Shown: positions 29,786 to 40,236, counted from the first letter of the stretch. The stretch: DNA of 64,000 nucleotides from Clostridia bacterium (GCA_028703495.1 JAQVMT010000003.1:62001-126000); one strand, 5' to 3'. A program made the numbers and translations. The notes: a model not told the origin generated them from the letters alone.

Positions 29786-31630
29786 TTATTCCTCTGCAAG
29801 GCAAAAGACGTACAAGCTATCCTTTCTGAGCGTAATTTTCGGGTAAGACAAGGAGAGATTGCCCTCGAACTCGATTTCCTTCAAAACCTTGCCCATATAG
29901 GAAGCAAGTCCGCCTTGCTCGACGATTTCGCTCATATAGCTGTCGGCAAACATCAATTCGATTGATTTGCCGTCGGTCAAGTCCACGCTTGCATCGGTAA
30001 ACAGGCGCACCAGCTGTCTGCGGTTTATAACGTAAAGCCCGTTTTCCATATAATAATCGTACGAGCCGTCCGCAGACGGATAATTGCCCTTTTCCGTGTA
30101 TGGATTGGACGTATTGTGTATTTTTAACGTAGAAATATCGTTTAGCAAAAATCTGCCGTGAGTCAATATGTTTGCACCGCTCGGCGCATAAAGAACGTCC
30201 TTGGTAACGTCCACCAAAAACCACTCCTCACCCAGAAGCACTTTGTTCCAAGCGTGTCCTATCTCCTGAAGGGTTCCGATTGTTTCGGTATGTGTTCCTT
30301 CAACGCGGCGGCAGTCAAAGCCTTCCATAGAGCACAGCAGCAAAAACGCCTTTGCAAAGCCATCGCATACGGCGATTTCGTCGAGTAACGCTCCTTCCAA
30401 GTAGGAGCAGCGGTAAGCGTTTACATCCTCTAATGCTCCTGCCATTGCCTTATCCCTAAACTCCCCGTCGTAGGTTATGGACAATGCCAAATAGTCGTGA
30501 ATGGCGGTTAGCTTCTGCACATCGGTCATCGAATCGTCGACCACCGACCGTAGAATGTCCTTAGCCTTGGCGTAGATGAGCGCGGCTTGGCTGTTGTTAT
30601 CTCTAAATACAGGTTTGAAGCCCGAAAGGACGGCATACATCAGCTGCTCGGAGTTGTCGATCGGGTAGGAGTCGTTGCCCGTTTCCGAGGCAAAGCCGTT
30701 GTAGCTCGCGCTTCTCGGTTGGGTAACCTCGATACTGTCGATAGGCTCGATATACCCCGTCGAGGTTGTAGAGGTCTTATTGACGTATTGCAGTGAGGTC
30801 GTAACGGTAAGCGTTATCGTACCCGTAGAGGTCTTAATAGGCGCACTCAAAACGTCGTAGAGGCTATTTTTCTGCTCGACGATGATATTAATGCTCATAA
30901 TTGTCGAACCGGTCAGCATTTGCACAGAGGGCGCGTCTAAATCGCCTGCAAAATGCACCGTGTTAAGCTGTGAAACGCCTGTGTCGTTGGTAATAAAGCC
31001 TCTTCCCACAGTCCTTACCGAGGCAGGGACATACATATATTCCAGGTTTTCACAGTTGCCAAAGGCGTATGCGCCTATTTTGGTTATGCTTTGAGGAATA
31101 TTGACAAAGGTAAAACCGCAGCCGTAGAAGGCCTTGTCGGCAATCGAGGTTACCGGCAAGCCGTTACAGCTTTCGGGAAGGGATAATATATACGCATCTC
31201 CCGAATAGGCGGATACGGCAAAGCTTTCGCAGTCGGAATTGATAGCCAGCGTGAATTCGCCCGATTTTACGGTAAATGCCTTGATAACCGTAATTGCAAA
31301 GCTGCCCTCTGTATCGAACACGGAAAACGCCACGTTCCAGTTGCCGGCATTCTGAAGCTTATCCAACTCGGCTGCGGCAAAGTGATCTGCACCCAAGGTT
31401 ACGTAATCCACATCGCCGTTTTTGTATTTCACCTCAACCTTCACCGAATTAAGGAAAAACTCCCCCTCGAGAATTTTTGACGGCAAGGTGCTTTGGTCGA
31501 CCTCAACCGAAACCACCCGCCCCCGAAAAAGGTCCTCAAACATCGAATTTAAACCATCGCAGGCGGCAATACCCAAAAGCAACACCGCCAAAGCCAGCAA
31601 AACAGTTATCTTTATTGTAAGCTTTTTCAT
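29786..31630 (-). CDS. Lipoprotein with Ig-like, BspA-LRR and transglutaminase-like domains
   Basis: The start is ATG 31628-31630 (MKKLTIK) with AGGGGTG upstream; a GTG nine bases earlier is also possible. About 614 residues. The signal peptide ends at the lipobox GIAAC. An Ig-like module follows (about 40-120, VEVDQSTLPSKI...), then BspA-type leucine-rich repeats (about 155-215, ADKAFYGCGF, IGAYAFGNCENL). A transglutaminase-like domain has Cys in AVCDGFAKAF, His in GHAWNKV and Asp in LVDVTKD, the papain-like triad. It is exposed on the cell surface and may be a peptidase or crosslinker. Its Ig-like module resembles the one in the small lipoprotein at 39238. Confidence 0.82.
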   Translation of the reverse strand: MKKLTIKITVLLALAVLLLGIAACDGLNSMFEDLFRGRVVSVEVDQSTLPSKILEGEFFLNSVKVEVKYKNGDVDYVTLGADHFAAAELDKLQNAGNWNVAFSVFDTEGSFAITVIKAFTVKSGEFTLAINSDCESFAVSAYSGDAYILSLPESCNGLPVTSIADKAFYGCGFTFVNIPQSITKIGAYAFGNCENLEYMYVPASVRTVGRGFITNDTGVSQLNTVHFAGDLDAPSVQMLTGSTIMSINIIVEQKNSLYDVLSAPIKTSTGTITLTVTTSLQYVNKTSTTSTGYIEPIDSIEVTQPRSASYNGFASETGNDSYPIDNSEQLMYAVLSGFKPVFRDNNSQAALIYAKAKDILRSVVDDSMTDVQKLTAIHDYLALSITYDGEFRDKAMAGALEDVNAYRCSYLEGALLDEIAVCDGFAKAFLLLCSMEGFDCRRVEGTHTETIGTLQEIGHAWNKVLLGEEWFLVDVTKDVLYAPSGANILTHGRFLLNDISTLKIHNTSNPYTEKGNYPSADGSYDYYMENGLYVINRRQLVRLFTDASVDLTDGKSIELMFADSYMSEIVEQGGLASYMGKVLKEIEFEGNLSLSYPKITLRKDSLYVFCLAEE

Positions 31631-31670
31631 AAAATCCACACCCCTGCATGCGTTATTACTATTCTACTAT

Positions 31671-31915
31671 AACAAGCTTTGTCGTTTGTTTCTTACCTCA
31701 AACAAAAGCTCTTGCTTTATCATTTACAGTTTTTCCGATCTTTCACTTCTGCAAACAATATTTTATTTTTAATTTAACAAGTATTGTCGTTTGTTTCATA
31801 TCACAAGAAAAGCACATGTCTTAATCATTTACAGTTTCTCCGATCTATCACTTCTGCAAACAATATTTCTATTTCTAATATAACAAACTTTGTTGTTTGT
31901 TTCATATCCTAATGC
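31671..31915. repeat. About 106-bp tandem repeat, 2.3 copies
   Basis: Units begin AACAA..TTG(T)CGTTTGTTTC at 31671, 31776 and 31882. Each contains ATCATTTACAGTTT and CACTTCTGCAAACAATATT. Roughly 90 percent alike by eye. The block lies in the promoter region between two divergent surface-protein genes. Confidence 0.7.
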
Positions 31916-32141
31916 CCTTGCCCTTCGATTCAACGCGGCAAAATCGCACGGTTGAAAGTGACACGGATTAATATAGTGACTACATTTTAACACACAAGCA
32001 CCATTTTTCGCAACTGTTTTGAGCAAATCCGAATTAACCGCATTAACCGCCGCGCCGACAACCAAGCTGACAGCAAAGCTTACCGAACTAAATGCTTAAA
32101 TTTTGCTAAATGCGCGCTCGAGGCGGCGGGGGAAAGTGAAG

Positions 32142-32702
32142 ATGACTAAGAAAATATTGTTATTGACAATTATTGTTGCAATTGCCGTTTTGTATGCGGG
32201 TTGTGTGGCGATCGGCAGTGTTGCACCCCTTGTCGAGGTTATCGAAAGCGGCAGTGCGGCGACGAATAGCGGCAGTGCGGGAATAGCCGTTTCCTCTGAC
32301 GTGATCAACGGATTCGACGAATTTTGGGCGGCGTACAACGACTCCAATATTTCTGCCGACAGCATTGACTTAAATGTAGAGGTTTGGGCGATTGCCGAGC
32401 TGTATTCGCCCGCCGTTTACGACTCGATTACGTCGGGAATGAATATATCCGACTTTATGGCGACGGCTAAGGGAGCGGCGGTTGTAAAAGTTGTTGAAGA
32501 GGAGATCTTTAACGTCAAGGAGCTTATAAAAGACAAGGGATTGGATTTAGAGTACAAATACGATTACAGCGTGCTGTTTTCTGGCTTTGCGGTAAGAGCG
32601 AGCCTGTCCGAGCTTCTTATTCTCATGGACATGGAGGAGATAAAGGATATTCATGTTACGGCGGAGTATGATATGCAGACTGTGTCGCCGATGTGGAGAT
32701 GA
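32142..32702 (+). CDS. Subtilase propeptide lipoprotein (5' part of a split S8 peptidase gene)
   Basis: The start is ATG 32142 with GGGGGAAAG upstream, giving about 186 residues. A signal peptide ends at the lipobox YAGC. The rest resembles the inhibitor I9/propeptide of subtilases (YKYDYSVLFSGFAVRASLSELLILMDMEEIKDIHVTAEY). It stops at TGA 32700-32702, which overlaps the ATG (32699) of the catalytic frame as ATGA. Either one base has been lost and this is a broken gene, or propeptide and catalytic domain are made as two coupled proteins. Confidence 0.7.
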   Translation: MTKKILLLTIIVAIAVLYAGCVAIGSVAPLVEVIESGSAATNSGSAGIAVSSDVINGFDEFWAAYNDSNISADSIDLNVEVWAIAELYSPAVYDSITSGMNISDFMATAKGAAVVKVVEEEIFNVKELIKDKGLDLEYKYDYSVLFSGFAVRASLSELLILMDMEEIKDIHVTAEYDMQTVSPMWR

Positions 32703-35700
32703 GCGCGATTTGGGGAACCCTGACTAACGCCGATTCCAACGGAATATTGACAAACGGAAGCGGGTATCGGGGCGAGGGAATGTTCGTGGGTGTTGTAGAT
32801 TCGGGAGTGGATTACAGACACGAAGCGTTTTCCGTTATGCCCGAGATGGCATCTGTAAATGCCGAGGACGTTGCCGAGCTTACGAGCTTGCTTTACGGCA
32901 ACAACGTTTCGGACGAGTTGAGCTTTGCGGCGGAGAGCTTTTACTTCAATCAAAAGGTGGCTTTCGGTTTCGATTACGCCGATTTGGATTCGGACATAGT
33001 GCCGAGTTTGACTGCGGCTAACAGCTACGGAATGTCGCACGGCACGCACGTTGCGGGAATTATTGCGAGCGACAGCGATGTAATTACGGGAGTTGTTCCC
33101 AACTGTCAGCTTGCCGTGTTCAAGGTGTTTAGCGACGAGAACGGAAGCTGTGTGGGAACGGACATAATCGCGGCTCTGTCCGATGCCTTGATATTGGGCG
33201 TAGATGCCTTGAATATGAGCGTGGGATCCCCGTGCGGCTTTTCCAAAGCATATTATGATTTTGCGTTTAACGATGAAATATACGAAAGGGTAACCGATTG
33301 CGGAATAGACTTAATTGTGGCGGCCGGCAACAACTTCAACACGGCTTACGTTTCAAACAGAAAGACTACCTATTCGGACACGCCCGACAATGCGGTTATC
33401 GACTCACCGGGATCGTTTACCTCGACAATGGCGGTGGCAAGCATAAATACTTTCACGCAAAACTACATTCTTATCGATGAGGAAAAGGTGCTTTTTTTGG
33501 GCGCGTATACTTCCGAGAAAACCGAACGCGACTTTTTGAGTGAGATTTTGGGCGAAAGCGGTGAGCTTTCCGCCGAATACGTCCACATTGCCGACGGCGG
33601 TTGCCAAGCGGCTTATGAAAATGTCGACGTTTCTGGCAAGGTAGTGATCGTGGAAAGGGGCGGCGGCGTTTCCTTCCAAGACAAACAGAGCATAGCAGCC
33701 GAACACGGCGCGATCGCCTGTTTGATTTACAACAACATCGAAACCACAATTTACATACAGATTCCAGTGCAGGACATTCCCACGGCGATAGTCAGCCGAA
33801 CGGTGGGACTTGCGGCTAAGGAAAAGGGAAGCGGAAGCTTTGCCGCCTCGACCGAATTTTGTGCGGGGCCGTTTATGTCGGATTTTTCGAGTTGGGGACC
33901 GATTTCGGATCTGTCGCTCAAGCCCGACATCACGGCACCCGGCGGTATGGTCTATTCTGCGGTATGCTCGGACGGCAACAATGCTTATGAGGTTTACTCG
34001 GGAACAAGTATGGCTACGCCCAATCTTACGGGCGCGGCAACTGCGGTCAAACAGTATTTAAAGGAGAGATATCCGCAGGCGACCTACAAGCAAATCTCGC
34101 AAATGACGGCGGAGCTGTTGATGAGTACGGCGGATTTGGTAACCGACATCAATGACGCGCCTTATTCTCCGAGAAAGCAAGGCGGCGGCTACGCTAATTT
34201 GAGCCAAGCCATAGGTGCGAACGCACGCCTTTCGGTGAGCGGCTCCAAATACCCCAAACTTTCGCTGGGTGACAACAAGCTCAAAACGGGAAGATACACG
34301 CTTAACTTCGACCTTATGAATATGAGCGACGAGGAATTAACCTATGACGTGAATATGGTCGTAATGACCTGCGGTTTGGGCTCGGATAACTACACGATAA
34401 CGACCGAGGATCATGTTTTCGACGACTATATTTACACGGTTTGCGCCGATTACGTCCCAACAGATGGAAGTGTAACCGTCGGAGCGAATGCAACGTTGAC
34501 GATTACGGTAATTTTGGAGCTGGGCGAAACCGCAAAAGCGTATTTGGACGACTACTTCCAATACGGCTCGTATGTCGAGGGTTATGTAATTCTCGATTGC
34601 GGCGACGAGGAGCAAAAGCTCAATCTGCCCTACCTTGCGTTTTACGGCGATTGGTGTAAGGCTCCTATATTCGACTATACCTGCTTCGACGAGGAAGAAG
34701 AATATGTCTATCCGATTACGCTTTCCGGCATTTACAGCAACAGCTATCTTTTGGCTTTGGGCAACTATCACTACGGACTGCCCGACGGCGAGGAGCCAAT
34801 AGAGCCAAACGCGGACAGAGCGGCAATTTCGGCGTATTCGCTTTCGATTGCCAATTTGTACGGCATTTACTACGGATTGCTACGAAACATCGACTACTAC
34901 TCATTGACAATTATGGACGTCAATACAAAAGAGGAGTACGTTTGGGGAACCATAGACCATGTCAGAAAGGCAAACTATCAGCTGGGTGCGACACTTGTCA
35001 CAATCGGCTTGAGTCCCTTTACAGAAGGTCTTTACAACAATCAAGAGCTGCTCATCACGATGGAAGCGCATATGGATTACTACGGCGGCGAGAGCGAGCG
35101 TAGCAAGGTTGAAATGCCGCTTTATGTCGACTTCGAGGCTCCGACCGTCGTGCAATCGGAGTTTAGAACCGAGAACGGCAGGACGCACATAGACTTCGAG
35201 GTGTTCGACAATCAATATCCGATGAGCTACAGCGTTTTGGATTACAGCGGTGACGAGCCTGTGTCGCTTACCACCTACGCAGTGCCGTTTAGGAATGCAG
35301 TGAAGAATTCGTCGAACTACATTTCTGCGGACGTAACCGACTATATCGACGCGATTAAGGCAGGCACGGTTTACTTCGTGTTTGAAGATTACGCGATGAA
35401 TTCGACCATTTTCAAGATTAACGGAAACGCGGATTCGAACGATTTGCAGAACGAAACGGATTTTGCAAACGGCGATGTTATTAAAAGCACTGTTTCGGAG
35501 CGGGAATACGAGCTGTATTTAAACGAGAATTTGAGTTTCGATAATAAAATCGCGCTCAACACTTTCAGAGAATGCGGTGGACTTGATAAGATAACGCTTC
35601 CTCAAACGGTGACTGCCGTGGAAAGGCGTGCGTTTGAAAGCTGCTACAGCCTTGTCGAGGTCGTCCTCAATCGGAGCGTCGAGAGCATAAGCGAAAGAGC

Positions 35701-37210
35701 CTTTTTCGGCTGCTCCTCGCTCCGCTACATAAATACAGAAGATACCGCATTGAAGTCAATCGGTGCATCGGCTTTCTACAACGGACGGAAGCTGACAGTA
35801 ATGGAACTGCCCGAAACCGTCGAGAATATCGGCGATAACGCCTTTGGCAAGGGGGTTTTGCGGCCGTTGACCATTTACGCGACAACGCCTCCGACGGTCG
35901 GAGCCAATGGTTTTGGAACCGAGGAGCTTTGTATTTACGTCAAAGCCGCCGTTGTTGAAGAATACAAGCTTAGCTTTGGCGTTTATGCCGATAACCTGTC
36001 GAGTTTGGACGACTTTATCCTTCAAGACGGCAAGCTTATTGCCTACAAAGGAACGGGAGCGGTTTCCCTGCCCAAGGGTATTAGGTCGATCGGCGCATAT
36101 GCCTTTTCCCAAAGCGGAGTTACCGCGGTCGAGTCCCTTTGCGACCTGACCGAGGTTTGCGACAACGCATTTGCCGATTGCGACAAGCTGGCGTTTGTGT
36201 CGCTCCCCGACAGCGTGAAAGCTATCGGAAGCCGTGCCTTCGCCTCACAGAACTCGACCGAGGTTGAGCTTAACTCGCTCCTGCCGCCTGCGATTCGGTC
36301 GGACAACTTCGACGGCGTACCCGAAGACTTTGTCGTGAAGGTGCCGATCGACAGCGCGGAATACTACGCAAACGACGCGGATTGGGCGAAGATTGCCGAT
36401 TCTGTGGAGATCATCAATCAATTTACCGTGGTTGACGGCGTTTTGACGGCGTACATGGGCACGGACGAACATGTTATCATACCCGACGAGGTGGTAACTA
36501 TCGCCCAAAGGGTGTTCGAGGACAACGTATTCATTCAAAGCCTAACTTTGGGCGCGAACGTCCAAACGATTGAGCAGTACGCCTTTGCCGATTGTGTCAA
36601 TTTGCAGTCGGTCGAGTTTAACGACGGCTTACAAAGTATCGGTTACGGTGTTTTCAATGGTTGCGAAAAGTTGGAAGCGATAGCCTTGCCCGACAGTCTT
36701 ACAGTTTTGGGCGGTTATTGCTTCAACGGTTGTGTAAGCTTGACCACGCTGGTAATGAGTCCCAACATTGAGATTATCGAATACGGCACGTTCTACAACT
36801 GCTATCTGCTCCAAGACTTCGAATTACCCGACAAGCTGACCGCTATCGACGGATCGGCGTTCTTCAACTGCAAATCGCTCACCGAGATGGATTTGTCCGA
36901 AAACGTTTCCCACATCGGCTTTTTGGCGTTTCTCAATTGCGAATCGATGAGAAAGCTGACTGTAAGAGCCGATCTCGCAGGCACACGCAACGCTTTTGGC
37001 GGAATGACCGCTTTGGAGGAGCTTAATTTGTACGGCGATATCGGTCGTATCGGCTTAATCGAGGGTACCGGTATCGACTTTTCTGCGACCAAACTCAAGG
37101 AGCTTCATTTTTACGGCAACGTCGGCGACATCTACGGAAGCTCTATTTGCTGTAACGACTACCTCCGCAAACGCAGTCGCACTGCTTACATAATATCGAT
37201 ATACACTTGA
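32693..37210 (+). CDS. S8 subtilisin-like peptidase with BspA-type leucine-rich repeats
   Basis: About 1,505 residues from GTG 32693; ATG 32699 is equally possible. The catalytic triad is present: D36 (VGVVDSGVD), H116 (MSHGTHVAG) and S439 (SGTSMATP), with a PA domain inserted between H and S (about 250-390). An Fn3-like region follows (about 510-760), then many BspA LRR units (about 960-1480: KIGAxAF / CxxLxxVxLP patterns). This layout matches C5a-peptidase-like surface proteases. It has no signal peptide of its own; that lies in the preceding frame. The last 20 residues are basic and unlike an LRR end, so the 3' end may be truncated. Confidence 0.85.
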   Translation: MEMSAIWGTLTNADSNGILTNGSGYRGEGMFVGVVDSGVDYRHEAFSVMPEMASVNAEDVAELTSLLYGNNVSDELSFAAESFYFNQKVAFGFDYADLDSDIVPSLTAANSYGMSHGTHVAGIIASDSDVITGVVPNCQLAVFKVFSDENGSCVGTDIIAALSDALILGVDALNMSVGSPCGFSKAYYDFAFNDEIYERVTDCGIDLIVAAGNNFNTAYVSNRKTTYSDTPDNAVIDSPGSFTSTMAVASINTFTQNYILIDEEKVLFLGAYTSEKTERDFLSEILGESGELSAEYVHIADGGCQAAYENVDVSGKVVIVERGGGVSFQDKQSIAAEHGAIACLIYNNIETTIYIQIPVQDIPTAIVSRTVGLAAKEKGSGSFAASTEFCAGPFMSDFSSWGPISDLSLKPDITAPGGMVYSAVCSDGNNAYEVYSGTSMATPNLTGAATAVKQYLKERYPQATYKQISQMTAELLMSTADLVTDINDAPYSPRKQGGGYANLSQAIGANARLSVSGSKYPKLSLGDNKLKTGRYTLNFDLMNMSDEELTYDVNMVVMTCGLGSDNYTITTEDHVFDDYIYTVCADYVPTDGSVTVGANATLTITVILELGETAKAYLDDYFQYGSYVEGYVILDCGDEEQKLNLPYLAFYGDWCKAPIFDYTCFDEEEEYVYPITLSGIYSNSYLLALGNYHYGLPDGEEPIEPNADRAAISAYSLSIANLYGIYYGLLRNIDYYSLTIMDVNTKEEYVWGTIDHVRKANYQLGATLVTIGLSPFTEGLYNNQELLITMEAHMDYYGGESERSKVEMPLYVDFEAPTVVQSEFRTENGRTHIDFEVFDNQYPMSYSVLDYSGDEPVSLTTYAVPFRNAVKNSSNYISADVTDYIDAIKAGTVYFVFEDYAMNSTIFKINGNADSNDLQNETDFANGDVIKSTVSEREYELYLNENLSFDNKIALNTFRECGGLDKITLPQTVTAVERRAFESCYSLVEVVLNRSVESISERAFFGCSSLRYINTEDTALKSIGASAFYNGRKLTVMELPETVENIGDNAFGKGVLRPLTIYATTPPTVGANGFGTEELCIYVKAAVVEEYKLSFGVYADNLSSLDDFILQDGKLIAYKGTGAVSLPKGIRSIGAYAFSQSGVTAVESLCDLTEVCDNAFADCDKLAFVSLPDSVKAIGSRAFASQNSTEVELNSLLPPAIRSDNFDGVPEDFVVKVPIDSAEYYANDADWAKIADSVEIINQFTVVDGVLTAYMGTDEHVIIPDEVVTIAQRVFEDNVFIQSLTLGANVQTIEQYAFADCVNLQSVEFNDGLQSIGYGVFNGCEKLEAIALPDSLTVLGGYCFNGCVSLTTLVMSPNIEIIEYGTFYNCYLLQDFELPDKLTAIDGSAFFNCKSLTEMDLSENVSHIGFLAFLNCESMRKLTVRADLAGTRNAFGGMTALEELNLYGDIGRIGLIEGTGIDFSATKLKELHFYGNVGDIYGSSICCNDYLRKRSRTAYIISIYT

Positions 37211-37295
37211 ACTATTGAGTTTATGGCACGAGATTGCGAGTTCGTGCAACAAGGTTGGCAGTTCGGGTGAAATATAAAAGAACAAGGAGAGAAAA

Positions 37296-38210
37296 ATGAG
37301 AAAAACAAAATTATTGCTACTTGCCGTTTTGGTATTGGCAGTCGCGCTTGCTTTGGCGGCGTGCGTTCCTACGGGAACCAATCCTGTGAAGTACACTGTG
37401 ACCTTCGTCGATTATGACGACACGGTTATCGCGACCTTTGAGGTTGAAGAGGGTTTGGGTGTTCCCACTCCTCCCGCGGATCCCGTTAGAGAGGGTGACG
37501 AGTATGTATCCTACGTTTTCGCCGGTTGGGACGTTGCTTTTGACAACATTACCGCCAGCATTACGGTAAAGGCAACCTACACGACGGTTGACAAGATGTA
37601 CATGCTCAACGTTATCGCCACAGAGGGCGGAACGGTTGACCTTGAAGGCGGCGAGTACAGGTATGAAACCGAAATCACGCTTACCGCAACGGTAGACGAG
37701 GGCTACAACTTCATCAATTGGGTTGAGGTTGACGGAGATAACGAGATGGAGCTCGGAACAGAGACAACACTTACGATCACAATGCCCGCAAAGGAATACA
37801 CCGTTAAGGCAGTGTTCGAGCTTATTCCCGCTCCCACCATTTTGGGTTACTATATCACGCCCAGCATTAAAAACGTAGGAACGGGTATCGAGTTGGTAAC
37901 TATAGAGAATATGGAAGCGATTGAGATGTTTAAGTTTAAGGAGCAGGGACAATATATAGGAAATAAGGCTTCCGTTGCCGCAGGCTTCACCAGTATTATA
38001 TTATACGATAACTCCTATGCAAGTGACGTTATCGGTACCGGTGTTTGCGTGCTTTGGTCGGACGGAACGGCGGAAATGCTGACCGATTCCGATGGAAACA
38101 ATGTCTTTATTCAGGTTCCTATGTTGGCAAAGCGCACAACCGGAAGACGTGCCTATACCCTTGACCTTTCAACCAACACACTGACCGTAGTTATCGTGGA
38201 CCAGTATTAA
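37296..38210 (+). CDS. Lipoprotein with InlB B-repeat-like modules
   Basis: 304 residues, RBS AAGGAG. The signal peptide ends at the lipobox ALAAC. Residues 30-95 (YTVTFVDYDDTVIATFEVEEG..FAGWDV) and 100-175 (GGTVDLEGGEY.., EGYNFINW, ITMPAKEYTVKAVF) are InlB B-repeat/SHIRT-like beta-grasp modules found in Gram-positive surface proteins. The C-terminal 120 residues are beta-rich and unassigned. Probably a surface adhesion or scaffold protein associated with the neighbouring subtilase. Confidence 0.8.
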   Translation: MRKTKLLLLAVLVLAVALALAACVPTGTNPVKYTVTFVDYDDTVIATFEVEEGLGVPTPPADPVREGDEYVSYVFAGWDVAFDNITASITVKATYTTVDKMYMLNVIATEGGTVDLEGGEYRYETEITLTATVDEGYNFINWVEVDGDNEMELGTETTLTITMPAKEYTVKAVFELIPAPTILGYYITPSIKNVGTGIELVTIENMEAIEMFKFKEQGQYIGNKASVAAGFTSIILYDNSYASDVIGTGVCVLWSDGTAEMLTDSDGNNVFIQVPMLAKRTTGRRAYTLDLSTNTLTVVIVDQY

Positions 38211-38235
38211 AACATACTAAACCGCTTCTAATTTC

Positions 38236-38381
38236 TACATTTTACGGCGTTTTTTTCATTTATTGCTAAACCTTCGTCGAATTTGCAGAACTTGAAGCAA
38301 CTAGGATAAGAAACCGATTCCGCCTTCACAAATTGCATCGGCATTTTACAGCATTTAATGCTAAACCTTCGCCGAATTTGC
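38236..38381. repeat. Interspersed direct repeat downstream of the InlB-like gene
   Basis: Two copies of a roughly 40-base block with TGCTAAACCTTCG(T/C)CGAATTTGC lie at about 38236-38284 and 38342-38381. A GGGGCGA/TCGCCCC hairpin follows at 38468-38486. Confidence 0.6.
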
Positions 38382-38535
38382 GATATAAGAAGTGCAGGGG
38401 TATCAATAAACCTAAAACGCGTTTTTGACAAATAAAACGCGTAATGAAACAAAACAACGCAAAAAGAGGGGCGATTATTTCGCCCCTGCGTGAGCGCGAC
38501 TCGATTTCGCTTACGCACACAAAAAGCTTCGGAAG

Positions 38536-39009
38536 ATGAAGATTGAGTTTTACAAAGAAATAGACAGGGCAATGGACACGCTGTTGGTCAATATCAAGAC
38601 GACATTGTCCAGCCCGACACAGGAATATGCAAAGCAAAGAGGCAGTGTGCTTATGCGCCTGAAGCAAACGCAAAGGAAGGTTTTGGGTGCGCTGTACGCA
38701 AAAGGTGACTCCTGCATAAAGGATTTGGCATTTGTTGCGGAAATTACCTGCAAAAACATTGCCGCACCGATAAGAGAATTGGAACAATTGGGCTATGTGG
38801 AGAAATGCTCAAACCCTCAAGATTCAAGATACGTCATCGTGAAGCTGACCGAAATTGGCAGAGAGCTGTGCGAAAAAGAGAGCCAAATCGTACTAGAGGG
38901 TTATATGAGCATTTTTTATAACGAGCACTTCACCGATGAGCAGCAAATGAGAATCTTGGAATTGGCAAACCAACTTAACGCTATGCTCGACAAGGCAAAA
39001 TCCGAGTAA
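38536..39009 (+). CDS. MarR-family transcriptional regulator
   Basis: 157 residues from ATG 38536 with GGAAG close upstream. The winged helix-turn-helix is clear (RKVLGALYAKGDSCIKDLAFVAEITCKNIAAPIRELEQLGYVEKC and the wing DSRYVIVKLTEIG). It is flanked by dimerisation helices. MarR proteins repress nearby genes and respond to small ligands. No obvious target other than the surrounding lipoprotein genes. The 3' end is partly duplicated just downstream (about 39033-39060). Confidence 0.85.
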   Translation: MKIEFYKEIDRAMDTLLVNIKTTLSSPTQEYAKQRGSVLMRLKQTQRKVLGALYAKGDSCIKDLAFVAEITCKNIAAPIRELEQLGYVEKCSNPQDSRYVIVKLTEIGRELCEKESQIVLEGYMSIFYNEHFTDEQQMRILELANQLNAMLDKAKSE

Positions 39010-39237
39010 AAAAACATAAGTCGCTCATAACACAATGCTTAACAAGGCAAAAACCGAGAAGAAGCAAGCTTAAAGTCAGCCTCTTGGGGCAAGGAAACTA
39101 AAATGCTTAACCGCAGTATTGCCTGCGCTCACGCATTTTAGGTATTTCGTCATCAAAAAATCACTCGCAAAATTTCAAGACAAGTTGCAATAGGCGAAAG
39201 AAGCTATGAATCGGAAGATAACTGTAAAGGAAGGTAT

Positions 39238-39732
39238 ATGAAAAAATTAGCGGTAATATTTACTATAATGGTTGCGGCGATAGTGTTTGCCGGTTGTTCG
39301 GGAGGCGGAGTTGACCGCGTGGAAGTCGAGCTTTCGGAGTTTGACGGCGTTTACGCCGTGGGCGAGGAGCTGCAGTCGGACGACCTGACCTTGTTGGTGT
39401 ATTTTACAGACGGCAGTGTTCGCGAGGTTGCGGCTACCGATGTCATGGTAAAAGGTTTTTCCACGGAGAACGCCGGTGCGTATACCTTCACGGTCAAGCT
39501 GTTGGGCTTTGAATTCGAGATTGACTATTTGGTTGTCGCGGATATGGAATACGGAATGGAGTATGCCGAGCTGTTGACGCTACGTTACGGAGAATACGCC
39601 GAGAAAGACTATTTCGCGGAGGACAGGCAGGAGCTTGCCGCCATATACAAGAAGGCTTTAAATGCAATTTTGGATTACACGGGCGGCGTCCGTCACAGTA
39701 CTACATATACCTTCAGGCGGTCGAGAGTATGA
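39238..39732 (+). CDS. Small lipoprotein with bacterial Ig-like domain (probably 5' part of a split gene)
   Basis: 164 residues, RBS AAGGAAGG, with a signal peptide ending at VFAGC. Residues 25-105 form an Ig-like module (VELSEFDGVYAVGEEL.., ENAGAYTFTVKLLG) like that of the transglutaminase-like lipoprotein. The C-terminal 20 residues turn into a low-quality sequence (HSTTYTFRRSRV). The next frame continues with normal coding character upstream of its own ATG, so a one-base shift near 39680 is likely. Confidence 0.65.
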   Translation: MKKLAVIFTIMVAAIVFAGCSGGGVDRVEVELSEFDGVYAVGEELQSDDLTLLVYFTDGSVREVAATDVMVKGFSTENAGAYTFTVKLLGFEFEIDYLVVADMEYGMEYAELLTLRYGEYAEKDYFAEDRQELAAIYKKALNAILDYTGGVRHSTTYTFRRSRV

Positions 39733-39968
39733 CTAACGTCAACGACAAACAAACCGACATTGAAATCGCAAACATGCAAAAAAGCGCGAAAGCTCGTGAA
39801 CTAAGGCACATGGCTGACGAAATACTGCCCATGCTTTCCGAAAAACAGGCAGAGGAGGTCGAAAGCGGACTGCTACAAGCCTTCGATAAAATCCAAAACG
39901 CAGTCGGGACAAGAGAGCTTGCGCGTATCTTCTTGCAAACGTCGGAGTGGTTGAGCAGGTTTGCATAA
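39729..39968 (+). CDS. Helical C-terminal part of the split lipoprotein gene
   Basis: 79 residues from ATG 39729, overlapping the previous stop (ATGA). The frame is open upstream and reads QYYIYLQAVES before the ATG, which suggests it was once continuous with the Ig-like lipoprotein. The product is helical (RHMADEILPMLSEKQAEEVESG) with no recognised family. It could also be a separate coupled gene. Confidence 0.45.
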   Translation: MTNVNDKQTDIEIANMQKSAKARELRHMADEILPMLSEKQAEEVESGLLQAFDKIQNAVGTRELARIFLQTSEWLSRFA

Positions 39969-40236
39969 GCATTGAACAGACTAAGCTTTGCCCGTGAACG
40001 GAGATTGATTTATTGTTCAAGCGGTAATTTGGGCAAGGATTAGCCCTATACTGTAATGGCGAACCCGTGCCACCCGTGTTACGATGCGATTGAGCTTTTA
40101 CAAGCGGTATTTGGGCAAGGTTTACCTCTGCGATGGAACAATCGCGATAGAGTTATTTGACAGAACGGTTTCGATACCAAAAGAGCACAGCTTTCGTCGG
40201 AAGCACGATAAATACGGCGGAAATCGAGGAGATTGT

